Positions 25,421 through 35,300 are shown, counted from the stretch's first letter. The stretch: DNA of 36,696 nucleotides from Stenotrophomonas daejeonensis (GCF_001431505.1 NZ_LDJP01000078.1:1-36696), one strand, 5' to 3'. Numbers and translations: made by a program. Notes: generated by a model from the sequence alone, not told the origin.

Positions 25421-25551
25421 CCACCCATGCCAGTAGTCGCTGGCGCCCACTTGCGAAGCGGCGGTGAAGCCCTCGGCGGAGCTGGGATGTTCCGGGCGCG
25501 GCTTTTCCGGCTGGGCCACACCCGACTGCATGTACCCGGCGCCGTGGTGGC

Positions 25552-25845
25552 TCAGCCCTCGTCGTGTTCGTATTCGATGACCAGCCCGCGCTCCTGCGCC
25601 AGCCGTTCCACGGCCTGCCGTGCCTTCTGCGCGGTGGCGGTATTGCCGACCTCGACTTCCAGTTCGTGGATGCCCGGGCCAATGTCGTCGGACAGGCCCG
25701 CCGAGCTGGAATCCTCGTCGTCCATGTGGGCCATCAGGTCGTCGGTTTCCTCGACGTGCTCGATGCCTTCCAGGCCGTGCAGCAGGTCGCTCACGGCGAG
25801 GGCATCGTCGGCGCTGCCGGTGATGCGGATGCGCAGCAGGGACAT
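25552..25845 (-). CDS. Small acidic cytoplasmic protein, unknown function
   Basis: This 97-residue acidic protein has a beta-alpha-beta-like pattern. The first strand/helix MSLLRIRITGSADDALAVSDLLHGLEG leads to an Asp/Ser-rich loop (MDDEDSSSAGLSDD), then HELEVEVGNTATAQKARQAVERLAQERGL. This alternation resembles ferredoxin-like (ACT-type) folds but no family is certain. GGAG sits about seven bases before the ATG at 25845. It lies between the DUF4349 terminator and the cyclophilin gene, on the cyclophilin strand with a gap of about 120 bases. Confidence 0.75.
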   Translation of the reverse strand: MSLLRIRITGSADDALAVSDLLHGLEGIEHVEETDDLMAHMDDEDSSSAGLSDDIGPGIHELEVEVGNTATAQKARQAVERLAQERGLVIEYEHDEG

Positions 25846-25968
25846 GGCGGTCTCCGCGTATGGGGAAGGTCCAGCTTGGGCAGCCGCCGGGCAAGGAAGC
25901 GTGAAACGCCGCGGTGCGGCGCACCTGCCGCGGCCGGCGCATGGCCGGCCATGGCAGGGAGCGTGGCG

Positions 25969-26877
25969 TCAGTTGGGCAGCACCCGCACCGGCAGCGGGA
26001 TGTTGCACAGGTCGATGTGCCCGGCCGCACGCTTGTAGAAGCCGTCCACGCGGTTGCGGCGCGCTTCCACCGCATCGGCGAAGCTCTTCGAGTCGGTGCG
26101 CAGCACCTGCAGCGGTACGCGCTCGCCGGCCGGCAGTTCGCTGGCCAGGTGGATGGCGCGGATCGGCGTGCGCTGCGCGGCATCGTCGTAGAAGCCCATC
26201 GGCGGCGGCCCGCGCTTGATCGTGCTCAGCAGCTCCATGCCCTCGAGCACACGCCCGACCACGGTGATGTTGCGGTCGAGCTGGCGCGGCGACTGCCCGG
26301 TGACGACGTACAGTTCGGCGCCGATGCTGCTGTCGTCGGCGTTGTTGCGGCCGGCGCCGACGGTGCCGTAGCAGTGCGCCAGCCAGGCATGCTCGCCGTC
26401 GCCGGCCACGGCGAAGTCGCCGACGAAGCCGGTCTTCGCGGCCCAGCCGTCGCGGTCGGGCAGGGCGGTGAAATCCAGCCCGGCGGCCGCGCGCTGGAAC
26501 TCGGCCGGCAGATGGGTCTTCGCGCTGCCCAGCGGCTTGGCCTTGCCGGCCTCGTCGGCATCGGCGTCGCCGAACTGGACCACGAAGTTGTCCTGCGAGC
26601 GGTAGACGCTGGTGCCGTCCCAGAAGCCCTCGCGCGCCAGCGTGCGGATGTTGCCGGCGTGCTCGGGGGCGAACTGCGGGGCCAGCTCGATGATGACGCG
26701 GCCGCCGTCCAGCTCCATGTACAGCAGGTTCTCGGCGGCCGGGGTGTGCCAGTCGCCGTCCGGCGCGGCGTCGATGATTTCCTGCGCGCTGCGGTACTTG
26801 GCGGGGGCGTCGGCGGCCAGCAGCGGCAGCGGCGACAGCAGCAGGGCAAGGGCGAGCAGGCGTGGGCGGAACGTCAT
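25969..26877 (-). CDS. Periplasmic cyclophilin-type peptidyl-prolyl cis-trans isomerase
   Basis: This 302-residue protein has a signal peptide ([24 protein letters not shown]). The cyclophilin domain spans about 45-245: [48 protein letters not shown] and a later [32 protein letters not shown] block. The catalytic Arg and Phe region ([14 protein letters not shown]) is diverged from the usual FHRVIPxFMxQGGD, as in the proteobacterial large periplasmic subgroup, so isomerase activity is likely but not certain. It would assist folding of exported proteins. Start 26877 begins the signal peptide; an upstream extension to 26976 is not signal-like. Diverges from the padR operon. Confidence 0.85.
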   Translation of the reverse strand: MTFRPRLLALALLLSPLPLLAADAPAKYRSAQEIIDAAPDGDWHTPAAENLLYMELDGGRVIIELAPQFAPEHAGNIRTLAREGFWDGTSVYRSQDNFVVQFGDADADEAGKAKPLGSAKTHLPAEFQRAAAGLDFTALPDRDGWAAKTGFVGDFAVAGDGEHAWLAHCYGTVGAGRNNADDSSIGAELYVVTGQSPRQLDRNITVVGRVLEGMELLSTIKRGPPPMGFYDDAAQRTPIRAIHLASELPAGERVPLQVLRTDSKSFADAVEARRNRVDGFYKRAAGHIDLCNIPLPVRVLPN

Positions 26878-26977
26878 GGGTGCGGGTCCGTTGGCGGTGG
26901 TGGTGGTATCCCGATTCTGCGTGAACGCGGGTACCGGCGGCCAGCACATGACCGTGGCGGGGGTGACTACCGGCACA

Positions 26978-26991
26978 TTCGCTATAGCGAA
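26978..26991. promoter_or_regulatory. Perfect 14-bp palindrome upstream of padR (candidate operator)
   Basis: TTCGCTATAGCGAA is a perfect dyad 45 bases before the padR start, followed by a second, imperfect TTCGC half-site cluster (TTCGCAATAGTGTTCGC, about 26993-27009). AT-rich TATAGC and CAATAG stretches within could be -10 boxes. Autoregulation by the PadR protein through this dyad is likely but inferred from position. Confidence 0.55.
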
Positions 26992-27035
26992 CTTCGCAAT
27001 AGTGTTCGCTTCAGGCTAGTTGGCAGGTACAGGGC

Positions 27036-27398
27036 ATGTCCGATCCCGATGTCCATCTGCGCAAGTTCCAGAAGGAGTTGAGCACCGGCACGGTGTCGCT
27101 GGCGCTGCTGGCGGTGCTGGCCAGGGCGCCGGAGCCGATGTACGGCTACCTGATCGCCAAGGAGCTGGAGCGCGTCGGCGACGGCGTGCTCAGCGGCAAG
27201 CAGAGCGCGCTGTACCCGGTGCTGCGCAATCTGGAAGGCGCCGGCCTGCTGGAAAGCCACGTGGAGCCGTCGGTAGCCGGGCCGCCGCGGCGCTACTACC
27301 GCATCAACGACGATGGCCGCGCCGCGCTGCGGCAGTGGATCGCGGCCTGGACTGCCACCCGTGACTCGGTCGAGTCGGTACTGGAGGGAATCAACTGA
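27036..27398 (+). CDS. PadR-family transcriptional regulator
   Basis: This 120-residue protein has a winged-helix DNA-binding domain (about 15-95) containing PMYGYLIAKELE, SALYPVLRNLEGAGLLES and PRRYYRINDDGRAALRQW, the standard PadR signature, plus a short C-terminal helix for dimerisation. It is a small-type (PadR-s2-like) repressor. Its TGA stop overlaps the ATG of the next gene (TGATG, 27396-27400), the widespread arrangement in which a PadR gene is coupled to a membrane HAAS-domain gene. The palindrome upstream suggests self-repression. Inducing ligand unknown. Confidence 0.93.
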   Translation: MSDPDVHLRKFQKELSTGTVSLALLAVLARAPEPMYGYLIAKELERVGDGVLSGKQSALYPVLRNLEGAGLLESHVEPSVAGPPRRYYRINDDGRAALRQWIAAWTATRDSVESVLEGIN

Positions 27399-28372
27399 TG
27401 AACAACGACATCCATGCGCGGCCGCTGCCGACCACGATTCCCGAATACCTGGAGCAGCTGCGCGCGGCGCTGGCCGGCGCCGACCCGGCGATGATCCAGG
27501 ACGCGCTGTACGACGCCGAGGAATACCTGCGCTCGGAGCTGGCCGAGCAGGCCGGCAAGAGCGAGGCCGAGGTGATCGCCGGCGTGGCCGGCAGCTACGG
27601 CGCACCGGAGGAAGTGGCCGAAATCTACCGCGAGACCGAGGTGACGGTGAACCGCGCACTGCGCGCACCCGGCCCGGCAGCGCGGTCGGCCCCGGTTGCC
27701 CCGGCGCTGGCGGCAACGGCGGCGGCCGCCGCCGCGGTGCCGGCCAGGCCGCGCTCGTGGCTGGCGCGCTTCTTCGGCGTGGTGCTGGACCCGCATACCT
27801 ATGGCGCGCTGTTCTACATGCTGCTGTCGCTGGCCACCGGCATCTTCTTCTTCAGCTGGGTGGTGACCGGGCTGTCGCTGTCGATGTCGCTGCTGATCCT
27901 GATAATCGGCATCCCGGTGCTGCTGCTGTTCCTGGGTTCGGTGCGGGTGCTGTCGCTGGTGGAGGGCCGCATCATCGAGACCATGCTGGGCGTGCGCATG
28001 CCGCGCCGGCCGGCCTATACCGACAGGAGCCAGGGCTGGACGGTGCGGATCGGCACGATGTTCACCGACGGTCGCACCTGGTTGACGATGCTGTATTTCC
28101 TGCTGATGCTGCCGCTGGGCGTGGCCTACTTCAGCATCGCCACCACCCTGTTGTCGCTGTCGCTGGCGTTGGTCTTCGCGCCGCTGGCGGAACTGCTGTT
28201 CGACCAGCCGGTCGGCATCTGGATCGACGGCGTGAACGTGGCCGGCGCGCTCTGGCTGTGGCCGCTGACGGTGCTGGTGGGCGTGCTGCTGCTGTTCGCC
28301 ACCCTGCACCTGGCACGCGGCATCGGCAAGGTACACGGAGCGATGGCCAAGCACCTGCTGGTGCGGCTGTAA
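27398..28372 (+). CDS. HAAS/sensor-domain membrane protein coupled to PadR
   Basis: This 324-residue protein has an N-terminal cytoplasmic helical HAAS-like domain (about 12-85, IPEYLEQLRAALAG, then GSYGAPEEVAEIYRE), an Ala/Pro-rich linker (about 88-118), and a membrane domain of the putative-sensor type (about 120-300) with roughly four hydrophobic helices. PadR-HAAS pairs are common; the membrane protein is thought to sense or influence envelope state, but no reaction is known. Translationally coupled to padR through TGATG, with GGAGGG eleven bases upstream of the ATG. A cluster of SMAG repeats follows. Confidence 0.85.
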   Translation: MNNDIHARPLPTTIPEYLEQLRAALAGADPAMIQDALYDAEEYLRSELAEQAGKSEAEVIAGVAGSYGAPEEVAEIYRETEVTVNRALRAPGPAARSAPVAPALAATAAAAAAVPARPRSWLARFFGVVLDPHTYGALFYMLLSLATGIFFFSWVVTGLSLSMSLLILIIGIPVLLLFLGSVRVLSLVEGRIIETMLGVRMPRRPAYTDRSQGWTVRIGTMFTDGRTWLTMLYFLLMLPLGVAYFSIATTLLSLSLALVFAPLAELLFDQPVGIWIDGVNVAGALWLWPLTVLVGVLLLFATLHLARGIGKVHGAMAKHLLVRL

Positions 28373-28384
28373 TCGGGAGGGCCC

Positions 28385-28484
28385 GTGCCGGGCAAGCCCG
28401 GCACCTACGAACGCGCGTAGATGCGGGGCTTGCCCCGCATGGGCTTCACCGGGAAGACGTCGTACCGGGCAAGCGCGGCACCTC
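28385..28484. repeat. Three SMAG-type REP units
   Basis: A single unit ending in CTAC (28385-28408) is followed by a facing pair: GTAGATGCGGGGCTTGCCCCGCAT (28417-28440) and a partly decayed GTACCGGGCAAGCGCGGCACCTC (28462-28484). They fill the space between the convergent sensor-domain and PHA depolymerase genes. Confidence 0.8.
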
Positions 28485-29801
28485 TCAGCGCTGGGCGCGG
28501 CGGCGCAGCGGGGTGACGTTGCTGGCGGCGGCCTTGCGGCCCTTCTTCGCCGGCGCCACCTGCGCCTGCGCATGGAAGAAGTCGCGTACCTTCGGGTACA
28601 CCACCTCGCGCCAGCGGCGGCCGCTGAAGATGCCGTAGTGGCCGGCGCCCTCGACGATGAAGTGGCTGCGGCGCGCGGCCGGGATGCCGGTGCACAGCGC
28701 CTGCGCGGCCTCGGTCTGGCCGAGGCCGGCGATGTCGTCCAGCTCGCCCTCGATGCTCAGCAGCGCGGTGTCGCGGATCACGGACGGGTCCACGCGCTCG
28801 CCGCGCACGTGCCACTGCCCGCGCGGCAGCAGGAATTCCTGGAACACCACGCGGATGGTGTCCAGGTAGAACTTCGCCGGCATGTCCAGCACCGCGTTGT
28901 ACTCGTCGTAGAAGCGGCGGTGGGCGTTGGCGTCGTCGAGGTCGCCCTTGACCAGGTCGGTGTAGAAGTCCCAGTGCGACATCAGGTGGCGGCTGGGGTT
29001 CATGGTCACGAAGCCGGCGTGCTGCAGGAAGCCGGGGTACACGCGGCGGCCCTGGCCGGGGTAGGGCGCGGGCACGCTGTGGATGACGTTGTTCTCGAAC
29101 CACGACAGCGGGTTGCGCGTGGCCAGGTTGTTGACTGCGGTGGGGCTGCAGCGGGCGTCGATCGGGCCGCCCATCATCACCAGCGAGCGCGGCGTGGCCT
29201 CGCCGCGGCTGGCCATCAGCGACACCGCGCCCAGCACCGGCACGGTGGGCTGGCAGACGCTGACCACGTGCAGCTTGTCGGCGCCGAGGTGGCGGATGAA
29301 TTCCTGCACGTATTCGACGTAGTCGTCGAGCCCGAACTCGCCGGCTGCCACCGGCACCATGCGCGCGTCGATCCAGTCGGTGACGTAGACGCGGTGGTCC
29401 TGCAGCAGGGTACGCACGGTGTCGCGCAGCAGGGTGGCGTGGTGCCCGGACAGCGGCGCCACCACCAGCACTGCCGGCTGCGCCAGCAGTTCCTCCACGC
29501 GCGCGCCGTCGTTGCTGTGGCGCTTGAAGCGCAGCAGCCTGCAGAACGGTTTTTCCAGCTCGGTAAGCTGGGCGACGGGGACGACCTCGCCGTCCAGTTC
29601 CAGCTCGTGGATGTTCCACTCGGGCTTTTCGTAGTCCTTGCCGAGGCGATGGAACAATTCGTTCATCGCCGCCAGCCGGTCCGCGCCCGGCATCGACGAC
29701 CACCAGTGCCCGGGGTTGTTGAAGAACGCCGCGTTGGCTTGCGCCTGGTGCACCCACGGCGCCATCAGGTTGCGGGTCAGTTCATGCAGTTGGTAGAGCA
29801 T
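28485..29801 (-). CDS. phaZ: Intracellular polyhydroxyalkanoate depolymerase
   Basis: This 438-residue cytoplasmic depolymerase mobilises stored polyhydroxybutyrate granules. The catalytic triad matches the Ralstonia eutropha PhaZ1 positions as I recall them: Cys183 as nucleophile in VSVCQPTVPVL (a Cys lipase-box variant), Asp355 in EGELDDIAG and His388 in GAGHYGIFSG. No signal peptide is present, as expected. Start ATG 29801 (MLYQLHEL) is typical of the family; a TTG at 29810 could add three residues. A 17-bp palindrome lies 27 bases upstream. No synthase or phasin gene is in the window, so storage genes must lie elsewhere. Confidence 0.92.
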   Translation of the reverse strand: MLYQLHELTRNLMAPWVHQAQANAAFFNNPGHWWSSMPGADRLAAMNELFHRLGKDYEKPEWNIHELELDGEVVPVAQLTELEKPFCRLLRFKRHSNDGARVEELLAQPAVLVVAPLSGHHATLLRDTVRTLLQDHRVYVTDWIDARMVPVAAGEFGLDDYVEYVQEFIRHLGADKLHVVSVCQPTVPVLGAVSLMASRGEATPRSLVMMGGPIDARCSPTAVNNLATRNPLSWFENNVIHSVPAPYPGQGRRVYPGFLQHAGFVTMNPSRHLMSHWDFYTDLVKGDLDDANAHRRFYDEYNAVLDMPAKFYLDTIRVVFQEFLLPRGQWHVRGERVDPSVIRDTALLSIEGELDDIAGLGQTEAAQALCTGIPAARRSHFIVEGAGHYGIFSGRRWREVVYPKVRDFFHAQAQVAPAKKGRKAAASNVTPLRRRAQR

Positions 29802-29827
29802 GCCGGGCAATATGTATGGTCATATGA

Positions 29828-29844
29828 CGCTATGCAGCATAGCG
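29828..29844. promoter_or_regulatory. 17-bp palindrome upstream of phaZ (candidate operator)
   Basis: CGCTATGCAGCATAGCG is a perfect dyad around a central A, located 27-43 bases before the phaZ start codon. Its TGC/GCA core recalls the TGC-rich sites bound by PhaR-type regulators of granule genes, but that identification is inference. Confidence 0.5.
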
Positions 29845-29881
29845 CAAACCGGCAGGTGGGGAGTTAAGCCCACGGGCAACC

Positions 29882-29954
29882 GTAGGTCGGGGCTATGCCC
29901 CCGACGCCCCAGGCATCAGGCGCAAGGCGCGTCGGGGGCATAGCCCCGACCTAC
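29882..29954. repeat. SMAG-type REP dimer
   Basis: GTAGGTCGGGGCTATGCCCCCGAC faces GTCGGGGGCATAGCCCCGACCTAC, a perfect 24-bp inverted repeat with a 25-bp spacer, between phaZ and the methyltransferase gene. Confidence 0.88.
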
Positions 29955-29963
29955 GGTTGATCC

Positions 29964-30006
29964 GTAGCTGGCTGGCTTGCCCGGCAGGGATTTTCCCGGG
30001 CAAGCC
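29964..30006 (-). terminator. Hairpin with GTAG end, downstream of the methyltransferase gene
   Basis: GGCTTGCCCGG (29974-29984) pairs with CCGGGCAAGCC (29996-30006) around a CAGGGATTTTC loop. A GTAG precedes it. It is either a diverged SMAG unit or a terminator for the minus-strand gene ending at 30023. Confidence 0.55.
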
Positions 30007-30022
30007 CCACACCCGCGAGGTT

Positions 30023-30625
30023 TCAGCCGTTGCCTTCCAGCGCGGCCACGTCGTCGTCGAACGCCGGCCCCAGCCAGCAGTGCGAGCCGACGGCGCGGAA
30101 GCCGGCGGCCTGCAGCTGGCGCCGGTACCAGCGCGCCGGACGCGGCTGGAAGCCCTCGTGGTCGCCGTGGAAGTCGTCCTCGGCAGTGAAGGTTTCCAGG
30201 AAGGCGACGCCGCCGCACAGCTCGGCCAGCCCTTCCAGCCCGCGCCGCAGCTCGCGGTCGGGCACGTAGTGCATCACGTCCGAGCACACCAGCAGGTCCA
30301 CCGGCGCGCACGGGCGCAGCCACTGGAAATCGCCGAAACGGGCCAGGTGCAGGTTGCGCGTGCGGCCGTAGCGCTGCACCGCGTATTCGCTGCCGTCGAA
30401 GCCCATGTAGCGCAGCTTCGGCCGCAGTTTCAGCAGCGGCGCGCGCCATGCGCCTTCGCCGCAGCCGATGTCCAGCACGCTGCGGACCGGGCGTTCGAGG
30501 TAGTACTCGGCCGTGGCCACGGCCAGCTGCACCTTGCGCGCCAGCCGCGCCGCGCCGCCGATGTCGCCGCGCCGGTACCAGCGCTGGAAGTAGGTGGCGT
30601 CGTAGTGTTTTTCCTGCATGGGCAT
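30023..30625 (-). CDS. Class I SAM-dependent methyltransferase
   Basis: This 200-residue Rossmann-fold methyltransferase has SAM-binding motif I VLDIGCGEGAW (about 48-58), the acidic residue of motif II in LRYMGFDGSEYAV, and motif IV VDLLVCSDVMHYV. The substrate is unknown; the lack of extra domains and the YFQRWYRRGD N-terminus suggest a small-molecule or protein methyltransferase of the Methyltransf_25 type. Start 30625 was chosen; an ATG two codons further in (30619) is an alternative and neither has a strong ribosome site. Divergent from the HemJ/CopD gene with about 53 bp between starts, so the promoters overlap. Confidence 0.85.
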   Translation of the reverse strand: MPMQEKHYDATYFQRWYRRGDIGGAARLARKVQLAVATAEYYLERPVRSVLDIGCGEGAWRAPLLKLRPKLRYMGFDGSEYAVQRYGRTRNLHLARFGDFQWLRPCAPVDLLVCSDVMHYVPDRELRRGLEGLAELCGGVAFLETFTAEDDFHGDHEGFQPRPARWYRRQLQAAGFRAVGSHCWLGPAFDDDVAALEGNG

Positions 30626-30678
30626 CAAGGATGGGCGAAAATGGCGACCATCCTAACGCCCGCCGCCGGAGCCAGCGC

Positions 30679-31131
30679 ATGCAGTCGTATTTCTGGGTCA
30701 AGACCTTCCACATCGTGTTCGTGGTGGCATGGATGGCGGCGGTGTTCTACCTGCCGCGCATCCTGGTCAACATCGCCGAGGCCGCCGGGCAGGCGCAGGT
30801 GGCTGAGCGGCTGCAACTGATGGGGCGGCGGCTGTACCGCTTCGGCCACGTGATGTTCGGTATCGCTTTCGTGCTGGGGCTGGTGCTGTGGCTGGGCTAC
30901 CGGGTGTTGCCGGATTTTCCGACGATGGTGGCGCAGGGCTCCGGCTGGCTGCATGCCAAGCTGGCGCTGGTGGCGCTGCTGTTCGTCTATTACGTTGTCA
31001 GCGGGCGCTGGTTGAAGGGCACGACCAAGGGCCGCGTACTGCCGTCGTCGCGCACGCTGCGCTGGTTCAACGAACTGCCGCTGCTGCTGTTCATCGCGGT
31101 GGTATGGCTGGTGATCGCCAAGCCATTCTGA
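30679..31131 (+). CDS. hemJ: HemJ/CopD-family membrane protein, putative protoporphyrinogen IX oxidase
   Basis: This 150-residue inner-membrane protein has four hydrophobic helices. His11 in KTFHIVFVVAW, the GWLHAKLALV segment (His92 and Lys94) and the RWFNELPLLLFIAVVWLVIAKPF C-terminus match the UPF0093/HemJ family. HemJ oxidises protoporphyrinogen IX to protoporphyrin IX in heme synthesis. Pipelines may label it CopD family because the two are related; the length and C-terminus favour HemJ. GGAG lies seven bases before the ATG. It is a single gene followed by a strong terminator. Confidence 0.82.
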   Translation: MQSYFWVKTFHIVFVVAWMAAVFYLPRILVNIAEAAGQAQVAERLQLMGRRLYRFGHVMFGIAFVLGLVLWLGYRVLPDFPTMVAQGSGWLHAKLALVALLFVYYVVSGRWLKGTTKGRVLPSSRTLRWFNELPLLLFIAVVWLVIAKPF

Positions 31132-31145
31132 TGGCTTGAACATGC

Positions 31146-31183
31146 GCAAGGCCGGCAATGCCGGCCTTGCGTCTTTGTTTTTC
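31146..31183 (+). terminator. Rho-independent terminator after hemJ
   Basis: GCAAGGCCGGC (31146-31156) and GCCGGCCTTGC (31160-31170) form a perfect 11-bp stem with an AAT loop, followed by GTCTTTGTTTTTC. This is the clearest intrinsic terminator in the window. Confidence 0.9.
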
Positions 31184-31250
31184 GTAGGATCGACGCAAGT
31201 CGCGAGAGGCTTTCCCGGTACGGCCCCATCGCGACTTGCGTCGCTCCTAC
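31184..31250. repeat. SMAG-type REP dimer
   Basis: GTAGGATCGACGCAAGTCGCGA faces TCGCGACTTGCGTCGCTCCTAC across a short spacer, between the convergent hemJ and accA genes. One mismatch (AT versus AG) near the left end. Confidence 0.83.
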
Positions 31251-31268
31251 AATGGGGCTTGCCGGGTT

Positions 31269-32228
31269 TCAGGCCGCTTCGTAGGTGCCGTAGCCGCGCA
31301 GGCGCTTGTAACGCTTGTCCAGCAGCTCGTCGATGCTCAGCTTCTCCAGCGCGTCCAGCTCGTTGAGCAGCACCGCCTTCAGGCGCCTGCCCATCTGCGT
31401 GGGGTTGCGGTGGGCGCCGCCGATCGGCTCGCGGATCACCTTGTCGATCAGGCCCAGGCCCTTCAGCCGCGCGGCGGTCATGCCCAATTGCTCGGCCGCT
31501 TCCTTGTTCTTGCCGGCGTCCTTCCACAGGATCGAGGCGCAGCCTTCCGGGCTGATGGTCGAATAGACGCTGTATTCCAGCATCAGGGTGCGGTCGCCCA
31601 CGCCCAGCGCCAGCGCGCCGCCGGAGCCGCCCTCGCCGATCACGGTGCAGATCACCGGCACCTTCAGTTCGGCCATTTCCATCAGGTTGCGGGCGATGGC
31701 CTCGGACTGGCCGCGCTCCTCGGCATCGATGCCCGGCCAGGCGCCGGCGGTGTCGATCAGGGTCAGCACCGGCAGCTTGAAGCGCTCGGCCATCTTCATC
31801 AGCCGCAGCGCCTTGCGGTAGCCCTCGGGCTTGGGCATGCCGAAGTTGCGGCGGATCTTCTCCTTGGTGTCGCGGCCCTTCTGGTGGCCGATCAGCATCA
31901 CCGGGCGGCCGCCGATGCGGGCCAGGCCACCAACAATGGCCTTGTCGTCGGCGAAGGCGCGGTCGCCGGCCAGTTCCTGAAACTCGTCGCAGAAGATGCC
32001 GATGTAGTCCAGCGGGTAGGGGCGCTGCGGGTGGCGCGCCACCTGCAGTACCTGCCACGAGGACAGGTTGCGGAAGATCTGCGCGCTGCGCAGGCGCAGC
32101 TTGTCCTCCAGCGCCCTGACTTCGGTTTCGACATTGACCGCCGGGCCGGCGCTGGCGCTGCGCAGGTCCTTGATCTTGGCTTCCAGATCGGCGATGGGCT
32201 GCTCGAAATCGAGGTAATTCGGATTCAT
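31269..32228 (-). CDS. accA: Acetyl-CoA carboxylase carboxyltransferase subunit alpha
   Basis: This 319-residue protein pairs with AccD (encoded elsewhere) to move the carboxyl group from carboxybiotin to acetyl-CoA, giving malonyl-CoA for fatty acid synthesis. Family landmarks are visible: [15 protein letters not shown] at the start, [47 protein letters not shown] and [16 protein letters not shown] forming the oxyanion region, and [19 protein letters not shown]. The length equals E. coli AccA. It lies 77 bases downstream of dnaE on the same strand, the conserved proteobacterial order. Confidence 0.97.
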   Translation of the reverse strand: MNPNYLDFEQPIADLEAKIKDLRSASAGPAVNVETEVRALEDKLRLRSAQIFRNLSSWQVLQVARHPQRPYPLDYIGIFCDEFQELAGDRAFADDKAIVGGLARIGGRPVMLIGHQKGRDTKEKIRRNFGMPKPEGYRKALRLMKMAERFKLPVLTLIDTAGAWPGIDAEERGQSEAIARNLMEMAELKVPVICTVIGEGGSGGALALGVGDRTLMLEYSVYSTISPEGCASILWKDAGKNKEAAEQLGMTAARLKGLGLIDKVIREPIGGAHRNPTQMGRRLKAVLLNELDALEKLSIDELLDKRYKRLRGYGTYEAA

Positions 32229-32305
32229 CGGAAACCGTCTTGAATGAAAGTGGGAAAGTGTAGCCGAACGGGTTGCGGCAACCCGTACGCGGCCGTCCGG
32301 TGGGG

Positions 32306-35300
32306 TCAGCTGGCCCAGGGCGGGCTGTAGGCCAGCTTGACCTTGCGCACCGCCGGGTCCTCGCGCAGGGCGTCGAGCAGCTGCGGGCTGGCCCGCACCG
32401 CGCCTTCCCTGCCAAGGTCGAGCATGCCGGCCACGCCGCCATCCTTGCCCTGCAGCAGCAGGTCCAGCCGGATCGGGGTGCGGCCGGGGCGGTGGGCCGC
32501 CAATATCGGCTCGATGCGCTGCCACACCGGGCCGCCGCGGCCATCCACGCGCAGCGACAGCCGGGTGGCGTGGTCGGCGCACAGTTGCTCGAAATCCCAG
32601 CACTGGCGGATGCGCAGGGCGTAGCCGCCGTTGAATTCGTCTTCGCGCAGGCCGCCCTTGACCACCAGGATGCGGTCCTTGGTCAGCAGCGGGCCGAACT
32701 CGGCCAGCCCGTCGGAGAACGCGCTGCATTCCACCCGGCCCTTGCCGTCCTCCAGTTGCACGAACACCTGGCTGTCGCCCTTGCGGCGCACGCCCACGAC
32801 CATGCCGGCCAGGATCACCTGCGCTTCCTGCCGCCAGCCGCGCTTTTCGCCGTCGCGCGGCGGCGGGGCGGGCGCGACCAGCTTGTCCAGCGCGCCGAGG
32901 TCGGTGCCGACCAGTTCCTTGACGTCGTCGGCATATGGGTCGAACGGGTGGCCGCTGAGGTAGAAGCCCAGCGTCTCGCGCTCGCCGTTCAGCAACTGGC
33001 CCACCGGCCATTCGCGGCTTTCAGGCAGGTCCAGCTGCGCGGCGGTGTTGACCGGGTCGGGCGCGCCGAACAGCGAGTTCTGCCCGGACGCCTTCTCGCG
33101 CGCCATCTGCTCGGTGGCCTTGACCACCTCGGGCAGTTGCAGCATCAGCGAGGCGCGGTTTTTGCCGAGGCCGTCGAGCGCGCCGCACTGGATCATCGCC
33201 TCCAGCGTGCGCCGGTTGAGCTTGGCCGATTCGACGCGCACGCAGAAATCCATCAGCGAGGCGTATTCGCCGCCGCGCTGGCGCTCGGCGACCACCGCCT
33301 CGCACGCACCCTGGCCGACGCCCTTGATCGCGCCCAGCCCGTAACGGATGGTGTCGGCGCTGGACGCCTCGAACATGTAGGCCGAGTCGTTGACGCGCGG
33401 CGGCAACACGTTCAGGCCGAGGTTGCGCACCTCGGCGAGGAAGCCGACCACCTTGTCGGTGTTGTCCATGTCCGAGGACAGCGTAGCGGCCATGAACTCG
33501 GCCGGGTAATGGCGCTTGAGCCATGCGGTCTGGTAGCTGACCAGCGCGTAGGCGGCGGCGTGCGACTTGTTGAAGCCGTAGCCGGCGAACTTTTCCATCA
33601 GGTCGAAGATTTCATCGGCCTTCGGGCCTTCGACACCGCCCTTGGCCGCGCCCTCGCGGAAGATTTCGCGGTGCTTGGCCATCTCGGCCGGCACCTTCTT
33701 GCCCATCGCGCGGCGCAGCAGGTCGGCACCGCCCAGCGAGTAGCCGCCGACGATCTGCGCCATCTGCATCACCTGCTCCTGATACACCATGATGCCGTAG
33801 GTGTCCTTCAGGATGGCCTCGGTGCGCGGGTCGGGGTAGATGATCTCCTCCTGCCCGTGCTTGCGCGCGTTGAACGAGGGAATCAGGTCCATCGGGCCGG
33901 GGCGGTACAGCGACACCAGCGCGATCAGGTCTTCGAAACGGTCGGGGCGCGCGTCCTTCAGCAGCCGGCGCATGCCCGAGGATTCGAACTGGAACACCGC
34001 GCCGGTATTGCCGTTGGCGAAGATGTCCTTGTAGGTGGGCGCGTCGTCGAGCGGGATCGCGGCGATGTCGATCGGCGGGATGCCGGCGCGGGCATGGCGT
34101 GCGTTGATCGCCTTCACCGCCCAGTCGATGATGGTCAGCGTGCGCAGGCCGAGGAAGTCGAACTTCACCAGCCCGACTTCCTCGACGTCGTTCTTATCGA
34201 ACTGGGTGACCGGGTTCCTGCCGATGCCACCCTCGTCGTGTTCGGCGTACAGCGGGCAGAACTCGGACAGCGGCTCCGGGCCGATCACCACGCCGCCAGC
34301 GTGCTTGCCGGCGTTGCGGGTGAGGTCTTCCAGTTGCAGCGCCAGGTCGATCAGGTCGCGGACGTCGTCCTCGGTTTCGTAGCGCTGGATCAGTTCGGCC
34401 GAGGCCATTTCCGAATCCGGTCCTTCCTTGCCGCGGCCCAGCGCGTCCTTCAGGTGGATGCCGAGGATGTTCGGGATCAGCTTGGAAACACCATCGACCA
34501 GACCGTAGGGGAAGCCGAGCACGCGGCCGGTGTCGCGCACCACCGCCTTGGCCGCCATCGTGCCGTAGGTGATGATCTGGCTGACCCGCTCGCGGCCGTA
34601 CTTGCGCGCGACGTAGTCGATCACCTCGTCGCGCCGGTCCATGCAGAAGTCGATGTCGAAGTCGGGCATCGACACGCGTTCCGGGTTGAGGAAGCGCTCG
34701 AACAGCAGGTTGTAGGGCAGCGGGTCGAGGTCGGTGATCTTCAGCGCCCACGCCACCAGCGAGCCGGCGCCCGAACCGCGCCCCGGGCCGATCGGGATGC
34801 CCTGGTTCTTGCCCCACTGGATGAAGTCAGCCACGATCAGGAAGTAGCCGGGGAAGCCCATCTTGATGATGGTGTCCAGCTCGAATTCGAGCCGCTCGAA
34901 GTAGTCCTCGCGGGTCATGCCCGGCGCCAGCGGGTTCTTCTGCAGGCGCTCTTCAAGGCCTTCGCGCGACTGCTTCTGGATCCACGTGTCCAGCGTCTCC
35001 TCGTCGGGCACCGGGTAGTTCGGCAGGAAGTAGGTGCCCAGCCGCATCTCGACGTTGCAGCGCTGCGCCAGCGCCAGCGTGTTGTCGATGGCGTCGGGGA
35101 TGTCGGCGAACAGCGCGCACATTTCCTCCGGCGTCTTCAGGTACTGCTCGCGGCTGTACTCGCGCGGGCGCTTGGGGTCGTCGAGCACGCGGCCGGTGGA
35201 GATGCACACGCGCGCCTCGTGCGCGTCGTAGTCGGCCGCGTCGAGGAAGCGCACGTCGTTGCTGGCGATCACCGGCAGCCCGCGCTGGCCGGCGGCCATC

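Noticed and set aside
25385..25531. 48-codon minus-strand ORF after the DUF4349 terminator
   Set aside because: No ribosome site, no family resemblance, and its end runs through the terminator hairpin of the opposite strand.
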